Assembly: GCA_964518955.1 (NCBI GenBank)
Contig: CAZFHS010000024.1
Location: 1-64,000 of the forward strand
DNA: 64,000 nt
From: JBDGYW01 sp964518955
GTDB lineage: Bacteria > Gemmatimonadota > Gemmatimonadetes > Gemmatimonadales > GWC2-71-9
Direction: 5' to 3'
Shown: positions 24,853 through 32,961 of the stretch, piece by piece
Numbering within the stretch: the first letter of the stretch is position 1
Layout of the letters: each line of letters begins with the position of its first letter
The notes under the pieces: generated by a model
Databases searched by the model: none
Seen by the model: only the letters and a program-made list of their open reading frames with translations
What the model was told of the DNA's origin: nothing
Translations under genes and position numbers: made by a program

Positions 24853-27852
24853 CTAGGGCTGCCGAAGGGCCGTGATTAGTTCGGGTATGGCATCAAACCG
24901 ATTGAGACGGACACCCGCAGCTCCACCACCGGGATGGGGTTCGACAAACTCTTGCTGCGGTCGGAGGTCGAAGCGCCGGTAGAACGCATGCCGTAGGAAG
25001 TCTTTAACCTCTTCGGTGCTCACCTGCCTGGTGTCGATGTGTACCTGAAAAAAGTCGCCCTGCCCCGCGGCGTTGACCCGCACCGCTACCGCATCGTTCC
25101 CGAACACACGTTTGAGCATCGCCTCGGCCAAGTCAATCAGCGCGAGCCCGCGAAAGAAGTTGCCGCCCTCTAGCAAGCGCAGCGGATGATTCGAGCCCTC
25201 GTCGAGCCGTTCATCTTCTAATCCGCGGTTGAAATCGACCGGTACCGCCCCGACGCGATGCAGCCAAGCATCCATCAGCGCGGGGCCGTTGAGCGACTCC
25301 TCCCATTCGAGCGGTGTTTGCATCTGATCGTAGTCTGGCAGTCGACCGGGGTCGATCGCGAAACACCTGTCACCGGCCTGCGAACGGGTGACACTGTCGA
25401 TCCAAGTGTCGGGATTATGAATCAGGTAGAAGTTCTTGACGACCTCCCCAAACAGGTACGCCACCATGGCGCGAAGTGGAACACCGGCCTCCTCAGCCAC
25501 CGTCCCGTTTCGCAGACCGCGCCGCAGGGTGGGTTCGCGCCAGCCCGACAGAAGGGAGTCCAGAAACACGTCCGTCTGGCTCACAGCGTTTTCGGCAGAC
25601 ATGTGTTGCGTCTCGATCAGTTGCTCGATGTACCAACCGCGATTGGCCTGCAGGGCGTCACGCAATTGTGCACGGGAGATCAGGGTCGGCAGTTGTCTCA
25701 GGACACGGTACACTCCACGGCCGCTTGTTTCGCCCAGATCACCGTTTGCGAGCAACTCATCCTGAAGAGGCGGGAAGAAGTCACGTTCCAGCGGCAGCCG
25801 CGTGAGGACGGCGGCGATCTCGGCTGCCTTGCCGGTCAGTTTGCGCAGCTCCGCCGCTGTAGGCTCCGGCGTATTCGCGGTAGCCGCATAGTAGCCGCCC
25901 GACCAGGCCCATGCCTGACGGTCCCGGTCGACGCTGTAAGGAAACAGCACAGTGATCCGCTCCGTGGGAACAGGAAAGACACCGATCACCTTGTAGTTCT
26001 CTCGCGGGTTGGACGAAACCAACGCGCCCTGGCCTGCTCTCCCCTTCTGTACCGTTGCCTGGTCGAGTGACCCCGCCCGCACTCCCGTGCCGTATTCGGC
26101 CTGGCAAGCTAGATGCACTAGAAGGTCGGGGCCGATATCGAGGTTATGGAGCTCGTTGACGGCATTTTTGAGCGCCACCGTGACGGCAGAAGAGCTGGAG
26201 AATCCGCCCCGCGGTATGTTGCCTGTTGTCATTACCTTCATGCCCAGAAAACCGTCACGCCCGAGGTAAGTCTGTACCCGCGCGCCCAACGTTCCCTCGC
26301 GAAGCGTGCGCATGGACGCGAGGGCGTTCCCGATCAGAGAGAACGGCCGTCGCAGGCTGTTGTTCAGCCACAGGGAGGGTGGAGGCAGCGGGAGGCCCGC
26401 CTTACGGCGCTCTTCCAACTCGGCATCCAAGAAATACCCGAGTGACAGCAGCAGCCGACTGGCCATGCGGGTTCCAAAATCCTCGTAGCTGTGCCAATCA
26501 TCGACATCGTCTCCCGGATACATGGCATCCTGGTTGGCCGGAATAGTGTTGAGTCGTTCGCGGAAATCCGGGTCCGTAGGAAAGAGGTGGATGTTCCCAT
26601 CCTCAGCGCTTTGAGTCAGCAAAACGATCTGTTCTCTTCCATCGGCATCTGCGGCGCCCGTCGGCATTTGCCAGGCCGGTCCGAAAAATCGCCCCATGTC
26701 TGGGTGCATGAATGCGATTCGCACGCGGCCCCCTGAGATTCCAATTCCGACCGGGCGATCCTTCTGGAAACCAAGATCCTGGGCCGTTTCTGTAAACAGC
26801 AGCTCCTCGAGTTGGTTGGCAATCGACGCAACCTGACCGTCAGGTCGATTCGCGCGGATAACGGCAGCGGCATCAATGACATTGTTGGTTCGGCGTACCT
26901 CGGAGGTGTCGGACGCCGAGAGTATCGCCTCTAGGAGTGCGAGGTCGCGAGGGCGCGTCACATCGGAGCAGAGTAAATCGTATTCCGGTTCCCCGGCCCG
27001 GGTTGTGATGCTGCGAATTTCTCCGCCATGGGTCAGGATGGTTTCGACGATATCTGTCAGGTAGTACTGAAACTGCGCGTTGGCGTTGCCGAGGTCTCGT
27101 GCGTAGCGGCGCAGGGCGGATGCGCGAATTGCGTAGAGCGGGCAGTTGGCCTCGTCTATGGCGTCTAGCTCTCCGCGGATAACGCTGTCTGTCATCGAGT
27201 CGATGTCACGCTGCTCAACAATGCGCTGAACGTGGCCATCAGAGTCGCGGACGATACGACCCTTGCCCTGTGCCCTGCCGCCATCGTAAACGGCCGTCAG
27301 CAGCGTAAGGTCTGCTTCATGCGCTCCCGCACGGTGAGTCTCGATCAGTTTCTCGAAGGTGGCGGACGGAACGATACGGTCGCCCATGGAGATGATCAGC
27401 AAGGCGTCTGTTTCCTCGAGACGATCTACGCTCAGGGCCTCGAAAGCCGCGTATGCCGTGCCGCCGGCCGGATTATCCGAATGCACGTAGGCCAAGTCAT
27501 CCCCTAGAGCCGCAGTGACCTCGTCTTCTCGGTAATGCACCAGGCACAAAACGTCACCATCCGCGGCGTGGCTGAAGGCATCCACGGCGTGCCGCGCCAG
27601 CGGTTTGCCACACACCGGCTGCACGCACTTTGGCGCGAGGCCGAAACGAGTGCCTTTGCCCGCCGCGAGCAGTACCAACACCGGTCGGCCCGCCTGAAGC
27701 TCGGAAAGTGCGGTCGCTCCCGACGTGTCGAGAACTTTCTCGCGCGCGAGGCTCACCGCTTTTTCCAACCGAGAAGGTGACTGCTCTGGAGTTTTCGCCA
27801 CCACGTGTCTGCCCCCCCCAATGCGGTATTCAACAACATACGGCGCCGACAT
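24853..27852 (-). CDS. Bifunctional sugar nucleotidyltransferase - GHMP sugar kinase
   Basis: 999-residue cytoplasmic fusion. Residues about 55-310 form a nucleotidyltransferase domain with the pyrophosphorylase loop LLAAGKGTRFGLAPK and metal or substrate motifs in ISMGDRIVPS and CSDVTRPRD. Residues about 500-990 form a GHMP kinase with the ATP loop as PRGGFSSSSAVTVAL and TGVRAGSLDQATV. The kinase would phosphorylate C1 of a free sugar and the transferase would then make an NDP-sugar. The layout resembles bacterial fucokinase/GDP-fucose pyrophosphorylase (Fkp), but the N-terminal domain looks like the GlmU/RmlA type. It is divergent from the SSS-GH20 gene, with only 62 bases between them. Confidence 0.82.
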   Translation of the reverse strand: MSAPYVVEYRIGGGRHVVAKTPEQSPSRLEKAVSLAREKVLDTSGATALSELQAGRPVLVLLAAGKGTRFGLAPKCVQPVCGKPLARHAVDAFSHAADGDVLCLVHYREDEVTAALGDDLAYVHSDNPAGGTAYAAFEALSVDRLEETDALLIISMGDRIVPSATFEKLIETHRAGAHEADLTLLTAVYDGGRAQGKGRIVRDSDGHVQRIVEQRDIDSMTDSVIRGELDAIDEANCPLYAIRASALRRYARDLGNANAQFQYYLTDIVETILTHGGEIRSITTRAGEPEYDLLCSDVTRPRDLALLEAILSASDTSEVRRTNNVIDAAAVIRANRPDGQVASIANQLEELLFTETAQDLGFQKDRPVGIGISGGRVRIAFMHPDMGRFFGPAWQMPTGAADADGREQIVLLTQSAEDGNIHLFPTDPDFRERLNTIPANQDAMYPGDDVDDWHSYEDFGTRMASRLLLSLGYFLDAELEERRKAGLPLPPPSLWLNNSLRRPFSLIGNALASMRTLREGTLGARVQTYLGRDGFLGMKVMTTGNIPRGGFSSSSAVTVALKNAVNELHNLDIGPDLLVHLACQAEYGTGVRAGSLDQATVQKGRAGQGALVSSNPRENYKVIGVFPVPTERITVLFPYSVDRDRQAWAWSGGYYAATANTPEPTAAELRKLTGKAAEIAAVLTRLPLERDFFPPLQDELLANGDLGETSGRGVYRVLRQLPTLISRAQLRDALQANRGWYIEQLIETQHMSAENAVSQTDVFLDSLLSGWREPTLRRGLRNGTVAEEAGVPLRAMVAYLFGEVVKNFYLIHNPDTWIDSVTRSQAGDRCFAIDPGRLPDYDQMQTPLEWEESLNGPALMDAWLHRVGAVPVDFNRGLEDERLDEGSNHPLRLLEGGNFFRGLALIDLAEAMLKRVFGNDAVAVRVNAAGQGDFFQVHIDTRQVSTEEVKDFLRHAFYRRFDLRPQQEFVEPHPGGGAAGVRLNRFDAIPELITALRQP

Positions 27853-27914
27853 TAGATTGCCTATCGCGCGAGCTAACGAGATGTTTTCACCTCTTCAATG
27901 ACTATGATGCCGAT

Positions 27915-30900
27915 ATGCAGTTAGCGGATTGGATCGTGTTGGCCTCGTTCTTTTGCCTGCTGGTGATTATCGGGTTGTTTGCCTACCGCAGGGTCAAGGA
28001 CTCCAAGGATTTCTTCACGGCGGGCGGAAAACTTCCCTGGTGGCTAGCTGGAATTTCCCACCACGTCTCAGGTTATAGCGGAGTGGTGTTCGTGGCATAC
28101 GCGGGTCTGGCGTACACGCACGGTTTCTCGCTGTACATCTGGTGGGCAGCTACGATTGCCATCGGCACTGCTGTCGGGGCTTTCTTGATTGCGCCACGCT
28201 GGGCTCGACTTCGGGAAGACGAAGGCATCCAATCCCCGACAGAGTACCTGGCTGGCCGGTACAATCTGCCGACACAGCAGTTGATCGCATGGAGTGGAGT
28301 ACTGTTGAAGTTGTTCGATGTAGGAGCCAAGTGGGCAGCCATTGCAGTGTTGCTGAACGCCTTCACTGGACTACCGTTGTCGGTTGGCATCTTGCTCGCC
28401 GGTGGCGTCTCGCTGGTGTATGTGACCGTTGGCGGACTTTGGGCGGATACATGGAATGACTTTGCGCAGTTTGTTGTCCAGGTCGTTGCCGGGATCACGA
28501 TGTTTGTCGTCGTACTGACCACGCTCGAAGGTTGGACGGGACTATCCAACGCGTGGGCGCAATTGCCGAACGGGAATACCCAAATCTTCAACGAACCGTA
28601 CACGATTGCCTTTGCCCTGGCCTTTCTCTGCATCAACTCCCTGACTTATAACGGCGGCACTTGGAATCTGGCCATGCGTTTTATCGCGTCTCCTTCAGGC
28701 AAAGAAGCCAAAAAAGCGGCGTTGTTGTCTTCCGGTCTATACCTGGTGTGGCCGTTGATACTATTTGTGCCGATGTGGATGGCGCCGATCCTCTTACCCG
28801 ATTTGGCCGACCCTACACGCTCGTACGCGGTTCTTGCCCAAGAACTGCTTCCGGCAGGCTTGGTGGGCCTGGTTCTGGCAGGCATGTTTGCCAACACCAT
28901 GTCGATGACTGCCTCTGACTCGAACACCATCTCTTCAGTGATCACCCGCGATATATTGCCCGCGCTTTCCGGTCGCTTCAAAAATCCGGGCGAGGCCGAC
29001 GGCTTACGCCTCGCCAGAACAACCACGTTTTCGTTCACGTTCTTGACGATTCTAGTTGCCTTCAACGCAAGCGCTTTTGGTGGGGTTCTGGGTTTGATCG
29101 TCTTTTGGTTCGGAGCCCTGGTCGGACCCGTGGCAATTCCCGTGGTGTTGGGGTTGCTGCCCGCGTTCCGACGGTCGGACGGCACGTCGGCCATTCTGTG
29201 CATATTGGGCGGATTCAGCGCCTTTGTTGTCGTCAAGTATGGTTTCGACGCCGGGCCGGTTGCACAGGTGAGTTCCCCCATACTGGTTGGGTTTTTGTTC
29301 TACGTGGCTACAGGCTGGTTGAAACCCAGATCGTTGCTGATGGTACTTTCTTTGTTGGCTCTATCATCCTGCAGCTCGACGAACCCTCCGCGTCCTCCAC
29401 AGCAGCCGATCAAGGGTTTTATGATCGATGCCGCTCGTACGGTGGAGCAGATGGATCACTATTTCCGCCTCATCGATTTTTGCGGTGAGTGGGGCTTCAA
29501 TACGCTGATTTTCCGACTCACCGACGATCAGGGAAGCGCCTACCAGTTCCAGTCTCATCCGGAGCTAAAAACACACGAAGGCGCACTCACTAGAACTGAA
29601 CTCCGGGAATTGATTGATTTCGCCTCACAACGGGGAATCGACGTCATCCCGGAAATCGAGTCTTTTGGGCACACGAAATACATCACGGACGTCGAACAAT
29701 ACCAATCGCTTCGAGACGTGGGCGACCCTTCCATCGAGTGGGCCAATGGGATCAGCCCCGTGAACGACACGACCTTCTCTCTTTTTGTCGATCTCTATGA
29801 TGAGGTGGTTGAAGTTTTCCCATCCGAGTTTCTACACATAGGATGTGATGAAACGAACTGGGGTGGAAATCCACTCACGCAAGAGGCGCTAGAGACGAGA
29901 TCCAAGAATGAAATTTGGGCAGACTACGTCAACCGGCTGCACCGTTACGTCGATTCCAAGGGCAAGAGAACGATCATCTGGGGAGATGTGCCGATCAGGG
30001 AAGAGACCGAGATCCTGGGGTTGCTGGACAAAGACATCATAATCATGGATTGGGATTACGGAGCAACCAATTCGGATTCGGTTGCCACCAATGCCCGTCT
30101 GGTTCTCGACAGTGGATTTCAGCTAATCGGGGCTCCTGCGGCCAACTGGTTCATGTGGGGCCCGCGGGTGGGGCAATTGCAGTTGGAGAACATGGCCGCA
30201 TTTGTCAGAGCATACGACCAGCTGGATGATCCCAACATCTTAGGAATTACGATAACGCACTGGGTGCCGTTCAGGTACACGCAGGACAGCCAGTGGGATA
30301 CGTACGCTTTGGCGGGCAGCATGCTCAGCCGACCCGCCGAAGAAATGGACGCGGTACTCTCCTCATTTGTTACGAGGCATTTTGGCGCCACCTGGAACGA
30401 TGCCTGGCGTCGGTTGTTCATGCAGATGTATCTACACGCCCCCATGTATTCCGGCCTGCAATCTGTCTTTCCCGAAATGCAGGGATCTGGCATGAGCCCG
30501 TGGAAGAACCAGGCAGAGTTGCTGGATCTTCTGAATAGGCCGGATACCACGTTCAACCACTTCATTGAAGTTGTTGACCTACTGCACCAACTCCGATCCA
30601 CGGTAACCACCAACCAGGAGGACTTCGAAGACTACGTATTGACGGCAGAATGTTTACGGCATTTTGTGTGGCGAGAGAATGCCATCATCAATCTGCAATG
30701 GGAGACAGAGCTCACCACGCCGAAGTTACGGGCGATCCTATCAGCGATATCGGCCAGAGACTTGGAACTGCGGCAGCGCCTGGATGCCAATTGGAAAAGG
30801 GGTAGGAGAGGCCCCATGCCTGATACTCATATGTGGGACTTTCCGGCTGCAGCGCGCTATGCTGGTTCGCTTGCTGGTTCACCGGGGGACCTTGTGGAGC

Positions 30901-30941
30901 TGCTGCGCGAAGTGCAGCGAAGCAACGATTCAATCATATGA
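27915..30941 (+). CDS. SSS transporter fused to a GH20-like beta-N-acetylhexosaminidase
   Basis: Single open frame of 1008 residues. Residues 1-475 are an SSS symporter (LADWIVLASFF onward, about 13 membrane segments, NTMSMTASDSNTISSVITRD). Residues 476-486 read MVLSLLALSSC, a lipobox-like signal ending at Cys486. From about 495 a GH20-like catalytic domain follows, with the Asp645-Glu646 catalytic pair in LHIGCDETNWGG. The last hydrophobic helix may thus tether the hydrolase outside the cytoplasm beside the importer. An internal ATG (29340) could also give a free lipoprotein. ATG 27915 is chosen since SSS homology starts there; the open frame extends upstream to 27630. Expected substrates are beta-GlcNAc-type glycans. 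Confidence 0.85.
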   Translation: MQLADWIVLASFFCLLVIIGLFAYRRVKDSKDFFTAGGKLPWWLAGISHHVSGYSGVVFVAYAGLAYTHGFSLYIWWAATIAIGTAVGAFLIAPRWARLREDEGIQSPTEYLAGRYNLPTQQLIAWSGVLLKLFDVGAKWAAIAVLLNAFTGLPLSVGILLAGGVSLVYVTVGGLWADTWNDFAQFVVQVVAGITMFVVVLTTLEGWTGLSNAWAQLPNGNTQIFNEPYTIAFALAFLCINSLTYNGGTWNLAMRFIASPSGKEAKKAALLSSGLYLVWPLILFVPMWMAPILLPDLADPTRSYAVLAQELLPAGLVGLVLAGMFANTMSMTASDSNTISSVITRDILPALSGRFKNPGEADGLRLARTTTFSFTFLTILVAFNASAFGGVLGLIVFWFGALVGPVAIPVVLGLLPAFRRSDGTSAILCILGGFSAFVVVKYGFDAGPVAQVSSPILVGFLFYVATGWLKPRSLLMVLSLLALSSCSSTNPPRPPQQPIKGFMIDAARTVEQMDHYFRLIDFCGEWGFNTLIFRLTDDQGSAYQFQSHPELKTHEGALTRTELRELIDFASQRGIDVIPEIESFGHTKYITDVEQYQSLRDVGDPSIEWANGISPVNDTTFSLFVDLYDEVVEVFPSEFLHIGCDETNWGGNPLTQEALETRSKNEIWADYVNRLHRYVDSKGKRTIIWGDVPIREETEILGLLDKDIIIMDWDYGATNSDSVATNARLVLDSGFQLIGAPAANWFMWGPRVGQLQLENMAAFVRAYDQLDDPNILGITITHWVPFRYTQDSQWDTYALAGSMLSRPAEEMDAVLSSFVTRHFGATWNDAWRRLFMQMYLHAPMYSGLQSVFPEMQGSGMSPWKNQAELLDLLNRPDTTFNHFIEVVDLLHQLRSTVTTNQEDFEDYVLTAECLRHFVWRENAIINLQWETELTTPKLRAILSAISARDLELRQRLDANWKRGRRGPMPDTHMWDFPAAARYAGSLAGSPGDLVELLREVQRSNDSII

Positions 30942-31014
30942 ATTCTGTGAACGTCGATTGTGGCCGCGCGCCGTCCACATTATGCAGCCTTTTTGGCCCC
31001 CCCGTGATAAAACC

Positions 31015-31398
31015 TCAGTAGTTCAATACCGCGTCAGCCGCCAGGACCTCTGCAATCACCTTACCGGCTGCGGTGGTCTCGGCTTCATCTAAAAGCATGT
31101 CGACCGTGATTTGGCGCTCCTTGATGCAGGGAACGCAGACCCAGATCTTGCCTCCTTGATCCAGGAAATCGCGCACCAGGTCTTTCAGAGACGGCAATCC
31201 CGCGGCGAAAACATGTTCGTAGCTACCTTTCTTTGCCAAGATTACGCCTGTCCCTTGTAGGACAACCGTAGCTTCGGCATCCATTACCAGAGCCGCATTT
31301 CCCATGACGAAAGGAAGGGACGCTCTCTCCGGATCCTCAGGACCGTGAGTTGCAAATATGACTACCTTTTCAGCGCCATCTATTTCCGATTTACTCAT
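31015..31398 (-). CDS. DsrE/DsrF-like sulfur-relay family protein
   Basis: Cytoplasmic protein of 127 residues with the DsrE fold: VVIFATHGPEDPERASLPF then NAALVMDAEATVVLQG and GGKIWVCVPCIKERQI. The Cys pair in VCVPC lies where DsrE-family proteins carry sulfur-binding cysteines. It is the last gene of the Hdr operon, 29 bases after the winged-helix gene. With TusA at the other end of the operon, it suggests handling of protein-bound sulfane sulfur, which feeds heterodisulfide-reductase-like complexes in several bacteria. ATG 31398 is chosen at the start of the conserved fold. Confidence 0.8.
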   Translation of the reverse strand: MSKSEIDGAEKVVIFATHGPEDPERASLPFVMGNAALVMDAEATVVLQGTGVILAKKGSYEHVFAAGLPSLKDLVRDFLDQGGKIWVCVPCIKERQITVDMLLDEAETTAAGKVIAEVLAADAVLNY

Positions 31399-31427
31399 CG
31401 CTGTGTCTACTCCAGTTGACGTGGTTG

Positions 31428-31667
31428 TTATTGCTTCAGTTTGTATTGGAAATACTCCTCGGTCCTGCCCTTCTCGACTTCGACCACCGTTCCAAAGCGC
31501 CACATGGCCATGACCCAAAGCAATACATCATGACTCGGGCATTGCAGAGATTCGGCCATTTCGAGGATCGTCTTCGGCTCGTCCCGTAACAGATCTATGA
31601 TCTTGTCCTTCATTACCATTTCGTCTCGCATGACTTCAGCGAGACCACGTTTGGGCTCGGTTCCCAT
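31428..31667 (-). CDS. Small winged-helix protein of the Hdr operon
   Basis: A 79-residue cytoplasmic protein with a helix-turn-helix/winged-helix pattern: MKDKIIDLLRDEPKTILEMA, then SHDVLLWVMAMWRFG and a beta wing VVEVEKGRTEEYFQY. An AGGGGG site precedes ATG 31667, which overlaps the end of the hdrB-like gene by 14 bases. Small proteins of this type accompany Hdr clusters in several sulfur-metabolising bacteria and may be structural partners rather than transcription factors. The function is not known. Confidence 0.7.
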   Translation of the reverse strand: MGTEPKRGLAEVMRDEMVMKDKIIDLLRDEPKTILEMAESLQCPSHDVLLWVMAMWRFGTVVEVEKGRTEEYFQYKLKQ

Positions 31668-31680
31668 CAGACTACCCCCT

Positions 31681-32646
31681 TCAAACACCGTAGGTCTTCA
31701 CCAAGTACTCAGAAATGTCCTCGACCGTCGCACCATTCCCGTCAGCCGCAGTCTCGAGATTGAAGAGACAGATGGGGCACATCGTCACTACATCGTGGCC
31801 CGCGTCCACCAACTGTTCCATTCGTTTGCCCGCAACTTCGTGGGCTTTGCTCGGGAACAGCGATTCGGCCGGGCCACCACAGCAAAATGTCATTTTGCCT
31901 GAATACTCCGGCTCGTGGATTGTAGCGCCCGCTCTCGCTAGTAGGTTTCGCGGCTCGTCGACAACGTCCAAGTAGCGTGCGTATACGCACGAGTCGTGAA
32001 TCACGACCGCCGAGTCGAGGTTGGTCTTCGACTCCATCCCCTGTTCGCGTAGCACTTCCAGGTAGCTCTTCACCTCGACGTCGTATCCGGAAACGACTTT
32101 CGGGTAGACGTTCCTCAGCATGTCGGTGGTGTGTGGATCCACCGTAATGACCCGCTTGACACCATGTTTCTTGAGTCTCTCGTAGACCTTTTGTGCGTGT
32201 TTCTCAAACACATCGTCCACGCCCAGATCGCGAACCAGCGCACCAGTATAGAGTTCTTTTTTGTATAGGTATCCGAACTCCCCGATATTGGCCGCCCTGA
32301 GCAGACGCACGACGTTACGGAGATAATCATCGTAGCGCTTCTGCTCTCGAGCATGGAATCGCGGAATGAATCGCGACAGGTTGACGAACTTGTTCAACGT
32401 CCGGCCGAAGAAGAAGGATCTCCCCAGCCAGTGGTCTTCCAGCTTGGAGGTAACCGTCGCCAATGTCTTCAGAGTGGGAATCATCTGATACATGTGGCCG
32501 GTGTACAGTACGGTCTCGCCCCCCATGGGCAGATCGAGCCCCGCGGCCCACCTCGTCGCCTTACGTGACGACATGGGCATCACGCTTGATCTCTTCCTGA
32601 GATTGTCCGCTAGGAAACCGAGAAGGGGTGCAGTTGGCAAAGGCAT
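31681..32646 (-). CDS. hdrB: HdrB-like heterodisulfide reductase subunit (CCG domain)
   Basis: Cytoplasmic subunit of 321 residues with one complete Cys-rich CCG domain: Cys in DSCVYARYLD, the Cys-Cys-Gly in FCCGGPAES and CPICL. In methanogen HdrB each such motif binds a non-cubane [4Fe-4S] cluster that reduces disulfides. The first domain seems degenerate (VDPHTTDMLRN in place of a CP-type motif), so one cluster rather than two is predicted. The gene follows hdrC by 3 bases. The natural disulfide here is not CoM-S-S-CoB and remains unknown. Confidence 0.87.
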   Translation of the reverse strand: MPLPTAPLLGFLADNLRKRSSVMPMSSRKATRWAAGLDLPMGGETVLYTGHMYQMIPTLKTLATVTSKLEDHWLGRSFFFGRTLNKFVNLSRFIPRFHAREQKRYDDYLRNVVRLLRAANIGEFGYLYKKELYTGALVRDLGVDDVFEKHAQKVYERLKKHGVKRVITVDPHTTDMLRNVYPKVVSGYDVEVKSYLEVLREQGMESKTNLDSAVVIHDSCVYARYLDVVDEPRNLLARAGATIHEPEYSGKMTFCCGGPAESLFPSKAHEVAGKRMEQLVDAGHDVVTMCPICLFNLETAADGNGATVEDISEYLVKTYGV

Positions 32647-32649
32647 AGC

Positions 32650-32961
32650 TCAGTTCCTTGCGAGTTTAAAAACCTTCCGGTTGATGTAGTTGCGTAAGAA
32701 CCTCACGTCCTCGGCGATATTCACACCTCGAGGACAGTTTTCTTCGCACAGTCTGCAGAGCAGACACGAGAAAATCGTCTCTGAATTTTCGAGCACCTTG
32801 TCCTCCAGCCCGGCACCGACGTATAGGAATAGTTGCCGCGGGAGGAGATCCAGCCCCATGGGGCAGATCGCCGTGCATTGGCCGCAATGCATACATGCTG
32901 TGGCATCGAAAGTCTCCGACTGCCTCATTTCTTCTAAGAATTCCGAGTTGACCCTAGCCAT
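32650..32961 (-). CDS. hdrC: HdrC-like iron-sulfur subunit
   Basis: Electron-transfer subunit of 103 residues with two [4Fe-4S] motifs: CMHCGQCTAICP and CLLCRLCEENCP. It carries electrons between the flavin subunit HdrA and the HdrB active site. The length and two-cluster layout fit HdrC. Its ATG lies 8 bases inside the end of the upstream hdrA-like gene, and hdrB follows after 3 bases, so stoichiometric production is likely. Confidence 0.9.
   Translation of the reverse strand: MARVNSEFLEEMRQSETFDATACMHCGQCTAICPMGLDLLPRQLFLYVGAGLEDKVLENSETIFSCLLCRLCEENCPRGVNIAEDVRFLRNYINRKVFKLARN

Noticed and set aside
27630..27914. N-terminal extension of the SSS-GH20 gene to 27630
   Set aside because: It overlaps the start of the divergent kinase fusion and has no membrane or family pattern; SSS homology starts at 27915.
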